36,049 bases of DNA from Spirochaetia bacterium (GTDB lineage: Bacteria; Spirochaetota; Spirochaetia; Treponematales; Treponemataceae), in NCBI GenBank assembly GCA_022768865.1, contig JALELH010000009.1, positions 1-36,049 on the forward strand, given 5' to 3'. Positions 15,501 through 22,507 of this stretch are shown here, piece after piece (the first letter of the stretch is position 1; each line of letters opens with the position of its first letter). The translations under genes and the position numbers were made by a program. The notes under the pieces were generated by a model. It saw nothing but the letters and a program-made list of their open reading frames with translations. It did no database searches and was not told the origin of the DNA.

Positions 15501-16572
15501 AGGTTACTCCGGCAATTTTCTTTATAAGGTCTGCAATGCGGTCAAGGTCTTCTATGTGCCTGACGCAGTTTAAGGCAACTGCTGCTTTAGGCATGCCGTA
15601 TATTACGCAGGACTTTTCTGACTGTGCAATGGTGCATCCGCCTGCATCAAAAACTTCTTTCATACCCTGGGCACCGTCTGAGCCCATGCCCGTTAAAAGG
15701 ACTGCAAGGGTTCTGCCCGCCGTTACGCTGGCACATGAAGAAAACATTACGTCTACGGCAGGCTTAAGAAAGTGAACTTCCTTGCCGTCATCCAAAACCG
15801 TAATTAAGTTTTTAGAAGTTCCGGTTTTTATTTTAAGGTGCCTGCTTGAAGGTGCTATGTATACATAACCCGGCTTTAAAGGCTGACCGTCTGATGCAAC
15901 TAAAACAGAAAGTCCCGTTGTTTTTTTTAGCCATGAAGCAAACTGGGTTTCAAATATTTTGTCTATGTGCTGGGTGATTATTATTGGCAGCGGAAAATCC
16001 GGTCCTAAGTCCTTTAAAAGCCTCTGTATTGCAATTGGTCCGCCAGTAGATGCACCTATGGCAAGGATTGAAAACTTAAGTTCTTCTTCCTGCAGTTTTA
16101 TTTCTGCCTTTTTTCTTATTATTTCTTTTGTAAGGGACTGGGCATAATAGGACTTTCTTAAGCTTCCTGTCTTTAAATCGTGCCTGCTGTAGGAATCAGA
16201 AATGGTATAAAGTTTCTTGCAGAAGTCTTCTATCTTTTCCTTGTTCATGGTGGCAAGGTTGGGCTTCTGGAATACTTCTACGGCTCCTGCGTCCAGGCAT
16301 ATGTAGCCTATTTCTGCCGTGTCTTCCGTAGTAAAGACAACTATGGCGGTGGTCATTTTTTCCATTATGGCTTTTATGGCATCCAGTCCGCTCATTACGG
16401 GCATGTTTATGTCCATGATTACAAGGTCCGGCTTGTGTTCAAGACAAAGTTCTACTGCGGCTTTTCCGTTTTCTGCCATGGCAACTATTTCAAAACGCTT
16501 GTCGTCTCCGATTACCTGCCCGAGCATGGCGCGCACTATGGCAGAATCGTCTGCAATTAAAGTCCTTATCAT
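15493..16572 (-). CDS. cheB: CheB: receiver plus MCP methylesterase
   Basis: Removes methyl groups from MCPs (and may deamidate them) when its receiver is phosphorylated by CheA. The receiver at residues 1-120 has ADDS and the phosphoacceptor in LVIMDINMP. The esterase from about 170 shows the catalytic triad: Ser in GASTGGP, His in ITQHI and Asp in GMGSDGAQG. The ATG at 16570-16572 was chosen because it overlaps the preceding stop (ATGA), has GGAG nine bases upstream, and gives the usual MIRTLIADDS start. An ATG five codons earlier at 16587 is possible. It is the only linked protein besides CheA with an intact receiver. Confidence 0.93.
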   Translation of the reverse strand: MIRTLIADDSAIVRAMLGQVIGDDKRFEIVAMAENGKAAVELCLEHKPDLVIMDINMPVMSGLDAIKAIMEKMTTAIVVFTTEDTAEIGYICLDAGAVEVFQKPNLATMNKEKIEDFCKKLYTISDSYSRHDLKTGSLRKSYYAQSLTKEIIRKKAEIKLQEEELKFSILAIGASTGGPIAIQRLLKDLGPDFPLPIIITQHIDKIFETQFASWLKKTTGLSVLVASDGQPLKPGYVYIAPSSRHLKIKTGTSKNLITVLDDGKEVHFLKPAVDVMFSSCASVTAGRTLAVLLTGMGSDGAQGMKEVFDAGGCTIAQSEKSCVIYGMPKAAVALNCVRHIEDLDRIADLIKKIAGVTYE

Positions 16573-16949
16573 TTTCCTGCACTCCATCTTCTGTATAAAA
16601 GTTCAGGATTTACTATCATGAATACTTTTTCTTTTTTAAAGGAAAGGGCAATTATGCCTGTGTTTTTAGCATACTGTTCCAGTATTCCCTGCGGAACATA
16701 AAAATCCTTCAGGCTGGCCTGGTATACGGATGGTATGGCGGAAGTTATTATCCTTGCTTTTTTATCTTCATTTACCGTTATGGCAGCCGGGGCTGTGTGG
16801 TCTTCTTCTATGCAGAACAGGTCTTTTACAACGGCATCAAAGTCTATTTCAAGGTCTGCTTTTGAAGTGTCTTCCGTGCCAAAATAGTGAGGAATTAAAA
16901 AATTGTAGTTTCTATACACAAGGCATATAAACCATTCATTCGTTTTCAA
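16569..16949 (-). CDS. Small unknown protein in the che operon, possibly a degenerate CheW-like adaptor
   Basis: 126 residues with no family I recognise outright. No signal peptide or membrane helix. It is placed between cheW and cheB with overlaps on both sides (14 bases into cheW, 4 with cheB), so it is clearly expressed with them. The C terminus (GIIALSFKKEKVFMIVNPEL) resembles the last strands of a CheW fold, which usually ends with a similar hydrophobic-strand-then-Asp-Pro pattern. The N-terminal part (CLVYRNYNFLIP) also starts like a strand pair. A shortened CheW paralogue or a pathway-specific adaptor is my best guess. Confidence 0.7.
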   Translation of the reverse strand: MKTNEWFICLVYRNYNFLIPHYFGTEDTSKADLEIDFDAVVKDLFCIEEDHTAPAAITVNEDKKARIITSAIPSVYQASLKDFYVPQGILEQYAKNTGIIALSFKKEKVFMIVNPELLYRRWSAGK

Positions 16950-17436
16950 TTTCTTCCTTCACTTTGTCTGCAACGGACTTAATGTCTACGACGGGTGCAA
17001 TCATTTTATTTATGGTAATGGTTTCTGAAAAAAGGTCTGCGTCTCCTTTGTCTGCAATTATCTGTTCTTCTACGTTTTCTGAAGTATAGAAGTCAATAAT
17101 GTCGTCTATCTGGAGCGCAATATGAGAAGAATCGTTTAATACAAGAAAAAGCCTGGTGTTTGTTTTCTGCATGTTCTGTATCATCATAAAGTCTATTACA
17201 GCGTATGGCTTTCCGTAAAAATTTAGGACGCCTTTTACGTATGGCGGGGTAAAGGGCATGGGAAAAACTTCGTTGTTCCTTAAGACTTCCCGCACTTTGC
17301 AGGATTCTATGGCGTAGATTCCGTCCTGTACTTTAAAGACAAGCCAGGTTTTAAGTTCTTTGACTTCTGCCTGCTCCTGTTTTTTTTCTGGTTCTTCGTG
17401 ACTGTTCATTATTTCGCTGTAAAGAATTTCATCCAT
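16936..17436 (-). CDS. cheW: CheW adaptor, first gene of the che operon
   Basis: Couples MCPs to CheA. 166 residues: an acidic, Gln/Glu-rich N-terminal arm of about 28 residues, then the CheW domain with WLVFKVQDGIYAIES, VREVLR, PYVKGVLNFYGKPYAVID and a late strand APVVDIKSVAD. The GVLNFYGK segment corresponds to the conserved GxxNLRG loop, here with Phe-Tyr-Gly. No Shine-Dalgarno is seen; the ATG lies eight bases after a TATAAT box. The next nine genes follow without a gap larger than 14 bases. Confidence 0.92.
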   Translation of the reverse strand: MDEILYSEIMNSHEEPEKKQEQAEVKELKTWLVFKVQDGIYAIESCKVREVLRNNEVFPMPFTPPYVKGVLNFYGKPYAVIDFMMIQNMQKTNTRLFLVLNDSSHIALQIDDIIDFYTSENVEEQIIADKGDADLFSETITINKMIAPVVDIKSVADKVKEEIENE

Positions 17437-17472
17437 ATTCTTCTATTATAAATGTTTTTTGGATAATTTCAA
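17436..17472 (-). promoter_or_regulatory. Promoter of the che operon, nearly leaderless
   Basis: On the minus strand TTGAAA (17467-17472), 16 bases, TATAAT (17445-17450). The +1 is expected near 17438, only about two bases before the ATG. This is the only convincing promoter seen for the 14-kb gene set. Confidence 0.65.
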
Positions 17473-17489
17473 TTTTTTTTATGCTTTAT

Positions 17490-17514
17490 GGACGAAAGTA
17501 AATGTCATTTAGAT
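17490..17514 (+). repeat. 25-bp direct repeat, copy 1 (half element)
   Basis: Identical over 25 bases to 17786-17810; 29 of 31 bases match if extended to 17520. The sequence GACGAAAG followed by an A/T stretch and TTTAG matches the outer arm and loop start of nested-hairpin copy C (18 of 23 positions by eye), so this looks like a truncated element. Confidence 0.75.
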
Positions 17515-17526
17515 GCCTGCAAAAAG

Positions 17527-17610
17527 ACGCCGAAAGTAAATCGATATAAAATATTTCTACGAGGCAAATTCTTTCGGCGTTTTGCCGCAAGAATTGCTTA
17601 GCAATTCTTG
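17527..17610 (+). repeat. Nested-hairpin element, copy B
   Basis: Longer stem: ACGCCGAAAG (17527-17536) pairs perfectly with CTTTCGGCGT (17571-17580) around a 34-base loop. Short hairpin: CAAGAATTGC (17588-17597), loop TTA, GCAATTCTTG (17601-17610). Between them GGCAAA (17563-17568) and TTTGCC (17581-17586) offer an alternative pairing. It is followed by GGCTGTTTAG, similar to the GGCGGTTTAG after copy D. Confidence 0.75.
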
Positions 17611-17633
17611 TATGGGCTGTTTAGTTATAAAAT

Positions 17634-17785
17634 GGGAGGCCATCTCCCATAGTCAGCGGAAGACGGCCTCCCTAGTCAATGGGAGACAGTCTCCCTAGTC
17701 AGTGGAAGATAGTCTCCCTAGTCGATGGGAGATGGTCTCCCTAGTCAGTGGGAGACAGTCTCCCTAGTCAATGGGAGATGGCCTC
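17634..17785. repeat. Tandem hairpin minisatellite, 23-bp period (array 1)
   Basis: Six units plus a partial seventh, starting at 17634, 17658, 17681, 17704, 17727, 17750 and 17773. Each is a 15-base palindrome such as GGGAGA-CAG-TCTCCC or GGGAGA-TGG-TCTCCC followed by TAGTCAGT or TAGTCAAT. The last unit is cut exactly where the second 25-bp direct repeat starts. There are no unique spacers, so it is not a CRISPR. Confidence 0.9.
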
Positions 17786-17810
17786 GGACGAAAGTAAATG
17801 TCATTTAGAT
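17786..17810 (+). repeat. 25-bp direct repeat, copy 2
   Basis: Second copy of the repeat at 17490-17514. It contains the stop codon (17805-17807, minus strand) of the NlpC pseudogene, so the last codons and downstream flank of that gene are duplicated on the far side of array 1. Confidence 0.8.
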
Positions 17811-18351
17811 ACCGGCATCTTCTGCAATCTTTAGCTTCATTATCCCGAAACTTTTGATTTTCTTGCTGTCCATGGTGTAATGCCTTTCTGTTACACCGTT
17901 AATGTTTTCGGCTTCTTTTTGTGTTGAATCAATAAAGTAAATATAGTTTTCCTGCTGTTTTAGGAAAATGGCTATATGTGTTATTTTATCAGAATCTTCT
18001 TCTCCCATGAAAATAAGGTCGCCTTCTTCTGGCTTTTCCGTAGGGTAACAGTGTTCTGCCATATATGACGCACTCATATCCGGAAGAATCATCTGATAGA
18101 TGGTATTTTCTATTGCATATTGATAGCACCTGTAAACCAGACCAGTCAATTTTTATTGTCCTTAATGGGTCCTGACCGCCCCAGTAATATTCTGTATCTG
18201 CTTCTTTGTAGAGTTTTGCATAACTGGCTGCCTTTTGCTTGATTTCTGGTGTTGCTTTTACATAAACAGTTTCTTCTGCTGAATCTGCATCAGAATGATT
18301 GCAGCTTATAAAGAGTAATGAAATTAAAATGTAGAATAAAGTTTTTTTCAT
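17805..18351 (-). pseudogene. Frameshifted NlpC/P60-like lipoprotein, broken at its catalytic cysteine
   Basis: The N-terminal frame (18351 down to about 18140) has a lipoprotein signal (LLFISC lipobox, Cys16) and the NlpC lead-in EYYWGGQDP then IDWSGL. The C-terminal frame continues GLVYRCYQYA, then EEGDLIFMG, the His-containing THIAIFL and YFIDST. Joining them needs IDCSGLVYRCY, and the bases between Asp and Gly-Leu-Val are five short: the Cys-Ser codons are replaced by a single T. Loss between short TCTGG-type repeats would explain it. An intact version would be a periplasmic cell-wall endopeptidase. Reading the two frames as separate genes is not supported, because each holds only half a domain. 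A sequencing error is the main alternative. Confidence 0.8.
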
Positions 18352-18445
18352 AAAGCACTTCTATGATACGGTTTATTATATTATACCAAATGGCGGAATT
18401 GACTTTCCTTAAATACACAATAAAAGTTTTATATGGAGGAATTAA

Positions 18446-18682
18446 ATGCAGTATAAGACAGTAGCAGGTCCAATGGTTTTGGTATCTTCAGGTAAAAATC
18501 CCGAACAGGAAGTTGTTCAAAAGTATGCAGCTCTAATCGATAAGGAAGCTGTAGGTGGTTGGGAACTTGATATGATACAGCAGGTTGCTGTTGAAAGGAG
18601 AGCTGGATGCCTAGCAGCACTTTTTGGAGCTAAGTCAACAATTACAAATTATAACATGCTTATCTTTAAGAAAGCTGACTAA
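18446..18682 (+). CDS. Small DUF4177-like protein
   Basis: 78 residues with the DUF4177 pattern: MQYKTVAGP strand at the start, a central alpha helix, GGWEL, and a final strand ending LIFKK. The function of the family is unknown; no catalytic residues are apparent and it has no signal peptide. A strong GGAGGA ribosome-binding site sits eight bases before the ATG. It is 64 bases upstream of the SPFH/zinc-ribbon gene in the same direction, and the three genes to 20471 probably form one unit ending at a shared terminator. Confidence 0.75.
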   Translation: MQYKTVAGPMVLVSSGKNPEQEVVQKYAALIDKEAVGGWELDMIQQVAVERRAGCLAALFGAKSTITNYNMLIFKKAD

Positions 18683-18746
18683 GTTTTTTATCTGGAAACT
18701 GAATTATGACGGATTTTCAGTTTCCTTATTTTTTATGGAGTTATAG

Positions 18747-19853
18747 ATGGCTTTTTTTAAGAAAAATCCAAATGAAGCAAATTATGCCGGCGGAGAAAAA
18801 CATTTTGTTGATGTAATAAAAAATTCCGGCAATGGCAATTTATTAGTCTGGCTGTGTCCGGAAGAAGATTTTAATACAGGTTCTACCCTTATTGTTCAGG
18901 AAGGGGAGGAAGCCGTCTTTTATAAAAATGGAACAGTTGAACAGATTTTTTCAGCCGGAAAGTACGTTTTAGATACAAATAACTATCCTTTTTTAAGCAG
19001 ATTAGTAAATGCTTTTTCTGGTGGAATCAGTGCTTTTAATTGCAAGGTTTATTTTGTCCGCAAGGCAAGTTCCCAGGAAATTTTATGGGGAACTCCTACA
19101 CCGATTCAAGTTCGCGATCCTGTTCAAATGATAATGACCAGCGTTATGGCTCGCGGAAGTTTGAAAATCAATGTTGAAAACAGTGCAAAATTTTTAGCTA
19201 AGCTTTTGGGTAATAATATCAGTTTTATGGAACAGGCTGAAATTCTGAATTTCTTTAAAACTGAAATAATCCAGCATGTTAAAAGTTTAATTGCAAAATA
19301 TATAAAGAGTTCCGGTGAAGAAATTTTAGGTATATGCAGTGATTTAGATATACTAGTTCAGAAAATCACTCCTGAAATTCAGGGAATTTTAAGTGAATAT
19401 GGTACAGGTCTTTTACGTTTCGTAATAGATTCTTTAGATATTCCTGAAGATGACCCTGGACGACAGAAACTTGAAGCAGCGTATGCAACAAAGCGTGAAT
19501 CCCAGATTTATGGAGATGACTATCAGAAATTTGTATCACGTGAAGTTCTTACAAATATTTCTAATAATAACGGTGGAGCTGCAATTGCTTCTCTTGGTGC
19601 AGGTTTGGGAATGGCTGCAGGTGTTGGTAATGCTTTTGGCCAAATGAGCGGGCAGGTTATGTCAAGTTCAGGTCAAAATACTTATGCTCAACAGGTTAAT
19701 TGCCCTTCTTGTAATTCGGTAAATGCTGCCGGTGCAAAATTCTGTTCTAATTGTGGCGCAGCAATTCCACAGGTTTCCTTCTGTTCAAATTGCGGTCAGA
19801 AACTTGCAGCAGGTGCTAAGTTCTGTTCTGGCTGTGGTACAAAAATTTCTTAA
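18747..19853 (+). CDS. SPFH-domain protein with two C-terminal zinc ribbons (YdjI-like)
   Basis: 368 residues. Residues about 25-260 form an SPFH/band-7-like domain of the YdjI group (LIVQEGEEAVFYKNG, then RDPVQMIM), expected to oligomerise at the membrane face; there is no N-terminal membrane anchor. A Gly/Ala-rich stretch (about 275-310) links to two zinc ribbons: Cys319/322 with Cys333/336, and Cys346/349 with Cys360/363. B. subtilis YdjI is a comparable SPFH plus zinc ribbon protein linked to membrane stress. The ribosome-binding site GGAG lies about seven bases before the ATG. The exact role is unknown; clustering with a small membrane protein supports a membrane-associated scaffold. Confidence 0.82.
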   Translation: MAFFKKNPNEANYAGGEKHFVDVIKNSGNGNLLVWLCPEEDFNTGSTLIVQEGEEAVFYKNGTVEQIFSAGKYVLDTNNYPFLSRLVNAFSGGISAFNCKVYFVRKASSQEILWGTPTPIQVRDPVQMIMTSVMARGSLKINVENSAKFLAKLLGNNISFMEQAEILNFFKTEIIQHVKSLIAKYIKSSGEEILGICSDLDILVQKITPEIQGILSEYGTGLLRFVIDSLDIPEDDPGRQKLEAAYATKRESQIYGDDYQKFVSREVLTNISNNNGGAAIASLGAGLGMAAGVGNAFGQMSGQVMSSSGQNTYAQQVNCPSCNSVNAAGAKFCSNCGAAIPQVSFCSNCGQKLAAGAKFCSGCGTKIS

Positions 19854-19865
19854 TAAGGAAAATAA

Positions 19866-20471
19866 ATGAAACATAATATTTTAATTGCGACTTTAGATTC
19901 TTTGTTTCTTGTTGTTTTTAATATTTCAATTTTTTGTCTTTTTGCATTAACAAGAAATGCTGATTTTTGGTTTGCCTTTGGATTTGTTCATTTTGCCTAT
20001 GTTCTGCTTCTTTGTACATGTCTGTTCAGTGAAAAAACAAAAAGTAGATATTTGCTTTCTCTGCCCAATTATGCGGTTTCTTTTGTTAATTTTATTTTAA
20101 CATTGATTGCGGCTATTGTATTGTTTTATGTTCAGCTTGAGTTAAGATATAAGATTTTTATTTACGTTGTAATCAATGCTATAGGCTTAATTTTGCTTTC
20201 TTTAAATATGCTTTCTGCTAATGCAACTGCTAATAAAGAAAACACCCGTGATTCCCACATTGATTTAAAAAGCCAGATTCTTAAAGAAGTTGAAAGGATT
20301 GCTGCATCTTCCTCTGCTGAAAATACAGAACTGGCAAAAAAGTTCCAGGATAAGGTAAAGTATTTGCCACTGCGTAAGAGCAACGGGCAGGAAAACTTTA
20401 CTGTCCAGGCTTTGCAGGTTTTGCAGAAGAGCAAGGAATATGAACCAACATTAGAAAACCTGTTTAATTAA
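19866..20471 (+). CDS. Four-helix membrane protein of unknown function
   Basis: 201 residues. Hydrophobic helices at about 10-29, 34-53, 70-90 and 96-116 are followed by a soluble, charged tail (about 120-201) rich in Lys, Glu and Ser. I recognise no family. It begins 12 bases after the SPFH gene with an AAGGA ribosome-binding site and ends just before a strong terminator. The likely partner is the SPFH protein encoded immediately upstream; that is inference from position. Confidence 0.65.
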   Translation: MKHNILIATLDSLFLVVFNISIFCLFALTRNADFWFAFGFVHFAYVLLLCTCLFSEKTKSRYLLSLPNYAVSFVNFILTLIAAIVLFYVQLELRYKIFIYVVINAIGLILLSLNMLSANATANKENTRDSHIDLKSQILKEVERIAASSSAENTELAKKFQDKVKYLPLRKSNGQENFTVQALQVLQKSKEYEPTLENLFN

Positions 20472-20498
20472 AAAACATACCTGTATTAATTTCTACAG

Positions 20499-20544
20499 CT
20501 TTTGTCAGATTTTGAACTTTTACAAAGTCTGACAAAAGTTTTTT
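20499..20544 (+). terminator. Rho-independent terminator of the DUF4177-SPFH-membrane protein unit
   Basis: Perfect 11-bp stem CTTTTGTCAGA (20499-20509) / TCTGACAAAAG (20528-20538) with an 18-base loop, then six T. It serves the plus strand only; the opposing EamA gene stops right at its edge. Confidence 0.85.
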
Positions 20545-21423
20545 CTAGCTGTTCTTCCTGTTATGGACAAACATTATTACGGCAGCGCCTATGATGATGG
20601 CGTATCCTATAAAGCTGTAAAGGTCAGGAATCTGCCGGAACATCAGGTATCCTAAAATTGCAGAGAAAATAACATTGCTGTATTCATAAAGGGATATTTT
20701 AGAAGACGGCGCATTAAAGTATGCATTGGTAACGCCGAATTGTCCTACGGCCGCCGCCGCTCCTGTTCCAATTAATATAAAAAACTGACTCATCGTCATT
20801 GGCGTATAAAAGTAAACAAAAAACGGTATGGCAATTACTACAGAAAAAAGAGAAAAGAACGTTATGATGACTTCACTTGCCACATTGTATTTGCTGTGCA
20901 TTTTGCGCACCAGGGCATAGGCAAAGCCTGCTCCCATTCCACCTAAAAAACCTGCCATGGCAGGCAGAAATTCCGTAAAGTTGAATGTAGGTTTTATTAC
21001 AAGAAGTGCACCGCCAAAGGCTGTTACAAGGGCAGTTGCAGAAAACAGGGTAGGCTTGTCTCCAAGTATAAAGATGCTGAGCAAAAGGGATGCAAAAGGA
21101 GACATTTTGTTAAGCATGGCAGCGTCAGAAATGTTCATGTGGCCTATGGCGTAGAAGTTGCCAAAAATGCCGAAGCTTCCAAAAAACGACCTTAAAAACA
21201 GGTACTTCCATGCTTTTTTAGGCACGTGCAGGATTTCCGGGTTTTGGTGTGCCTTTGCCATGAGCGTTGTAAAGGCAATGATGAATGCTATGCTGTTTCT
21301 GAAAAGGGCTTTCTGCATAAAGTGAATGTTGCCTGCAGCACGCACAAGGGCACCCATCATGGCAAAGCCGAATGAAGATATTATAATCCACGCAATGGCG
21401 CGGCCAAGGTTATCCTGTTTCAT
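20545..21423 (-). CDS. EamA/DMT-superfamily transporter
   Basis: 292 residues, about ten hydrophobic helices arranged as two EamA repeats, typical of drug/metabolite exporters in the inner membrane. The first repeat begins IAWIIISSFGFAMMGALVRA and the second near GFLGGMGAGFAYALVRKMHS. The substrate cannot be inferred. The ATG at 21421-21423 gives the normal family start; the frame is open further upstream but that part is not hydrophobic and lies in the shared promoter region. TATAAT ends six bases before this ATG and there is no ribosome-binding site, so the mRNA is probably leaderless. It diverges from the fic gene. Confidence 0.85.
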   Translation of the reverse strand: MKQDNLGRAIAWIIISSFGFAMMGALVRAAGNIHFMQKALFRNSIAFIIAFTTLMAKAHQNPEILHVPKKAWKYLFLRSFFGSFGIFGNFYAIGHMNISDAAMLNKMSPFASLLLSIFILGDKPTLFSATALVTAFGGALLVIKPTFNFTEFLPAMAGFLGGMGAGFAYALVRKMHSKYNVASEVIITFFSLFSVVIAIPFFVYFYTPMTMSQFFILIGTGAAAAVGQFGVTNAYFNAPSSKISLYEYSNVIFSAILGYLMFRQIPDLYSFIGYAIIIGAAVIMFVHNRKNS

Positions 21424-21435
21424 AAAGGTATTATA
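21423..21435 (-). promoter_or_regulatory. -10 box of the EamA gene, leaderless start
   Basis: TATAAT on the minus strand (21430-21435), six bases, then ATG. The expected +1 coincides with the start codon. No good -35 is visible (TGCAAC region). Confidence 0.6.
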
Positions 21436-21513
21436 ACAATTTAGTAAAAAAGTTGCATTATAGTAGTAATGTAAAATTCGGAGGTGATTTTGGTGTTTTA
21501 TACTTTTATTTTG

Positions 21514-21569
21514 TATTGTTCCGTAAATCGGCTTTGTATTGTTCCGCAAATTGCATATTGTTCCGCAAA
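21514..21569 (+). promoter_or_regulatory. Three direct repeats in the EamA/fic divergent promoter region, candidate operator
   Basis: TATTGTTCCGYAAA occurs at 21514-21527, 21537-21550 and 21556-21569 (the first copy with T, the others with C at the variable base). Spacings are 23 and 19 bases. The third copy covers the spacer of the fic promoter. A likely binding site for the HTH domain of the Fic protein itself. Confidence 0.6.
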
Positions 21570-21574
21570 AATGT

Positions 21575-21587
21575 TATAATTTGTCTA
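21575..21587 (+). promoter_or_regulatory. -10 box of fic, leaderless start
   Basis: Perfect TATAAT (21575-21580), six bases, then the ATG at 21587. A weak TTGCAT lies 18 bases upstream. No ribosome-binding site. Confidence 0.65.
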
Positions 21588-22507
21588 TGAATGATGATTT
21601 GGATTTTATGACTGTAAAACAGGCATCTCAAGAATGGGGAATTTCGGAGCGCAGGATTAGGAATTTATGCGTGCAGGGAAAAATACAAGGCTCTTTTCAG
21701 AATGGAAAGATTTGGAAAATTCCCCTTGATTCTAAAAAGCCTTCAGATGCGCGCTTTCATTCAAAATATAGTCTATTAAGCCAGATTGACGAAAAACTTA
21801 TTAAGCTTAATTCCCTAAGGCCTTTTACACAGGGCGAACTTGAAAGATTAAGGGAAGAATTTATTGTTGAATATACTTATAATTCTAATGCAATTGAAGG
21901 AAATACTTTAACACTGCGTGAAACTGATATGGTTTTGCGCGGCCTTACCATAGCAAAAAAGTCTTTACAGCATCATCTGGAAGCAATAGGCCATAAAGAA
22001 GCTTTTGACTATATTTTGCAGCTTGTAAAACAAAAAGAGCCTCTTTCTGAATATTTAATCAGACAGATTCATTATTTAGTTCTTGCAGATAAAAAAGATG
22101 ACCGTGGAGTTTACCGGAAAATCCCGGTCAGAATTATGGGAGCAAAGCATGAACCTGTTGAACCGTATTTTATCAAACCAAAGATGGAAGAACTGTTGCA
22201 GTGGTATGAAAAAAGTACCGACCATATTGTAACAAAACTTGCTAGGTTTCATATAGAATTTGAAGCAATTCATCCGTTTATTGATGGAAACGGGCGCACT
22301 GGCCGGTTGCTTGTTAATCTTGAACTGATGAAAGCCGGGTTTCCTCCTATTGATATAAAATTTGCTGACAGGCTTGCTTACTATAATGCTTTTGATGAAT
22401 ATCATGTAAAGAACAATTTATCTGCAATGGAAAGTCTGTTTGCAAATGCGTTAATAGCACGACTGGATAATTATATTTCCATAAAGTCTGATTTTAGGGA
22501 AGATTAA
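21587..22507 (+). CDS. Fic-domain AMPylase-like protein with N-terminal helix-turn-helix
   Basis: 306 residues. Residues about 8-46 form an excisionase/MerR-like HTH (TVKQASQEWGISERRIRNL ending KIWKIP). Residues 100-105 (SNAIEG) match the [ST]xxxE[GN] inhibitory helix of class II Fic proteins, with Glu104 as the blocking residue. The Fic motif HPFIDGNGRTGR has catalytic His229 and the ATP-binding Gly, Asn235 and Arg240. It should transfer AMP (or another nucleotide moiety) from a nucleotide to a protein hydroxyl, held in check by its own helix. The ATG at 21587 follows a TATAAT box by six bases; the upstream in-frame TTG at 21539 lies inside the operator repeats. Targets unknown. Confidence 0.9.
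   Translation: MNDDLDFMTVKQASQEWGISERRIRNLCVQGKIQGSFQNGKIWKIPLDSKKPSDARFHSKYSLLSQIDEKLIKLNSLRPFTQGELERLREEFIVEYTYNSNAIEGNTLTLRETDMVLRGLTIAKKSLQHHLEAIGHKEAFDYILQLVKQKEPLSEYLIRQIHYLVLADKKDDRGVYRKIPVRIMGAKHEPVEPYFIKPKMEELLQWYEKSTDHIVTKLARFHIEFEAIHPFIDGNGRTGRLLVNLELMKAGFPPIDIKFADRLAYYNAFDEYHVKNNLSAMESLFANALIARLDNYISIKSDFRED

Noticed and set aside
17527..17610. Integron attC sites for the nested hairpins
   Set aside because: The flanks (GTTTAG) do not fit the GTTRRRY core, no integrase or cassette genes are present, and the copies flank ordinary housekeeping genes.
17634..17785. CRISPR-like array
   Set aside because: Units are contiguous 23-mers with no unique spacers and no cas genes nearby; it is a hairpin minisatellite.
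17989..18351. Two separate genes in the 17,805-18,351 interval
   Set aside because: Each frame encodes only half of one NlpC/P60 domain, and the second has no lipoprotein signal or ribosome-binding site.
21539..21586. Upstream TTG start for the Fic protein
   Set aside because: It lies within the operator repeats and upstream of the TATAAT box; the ATG at 21587 matches the HTH domain start.
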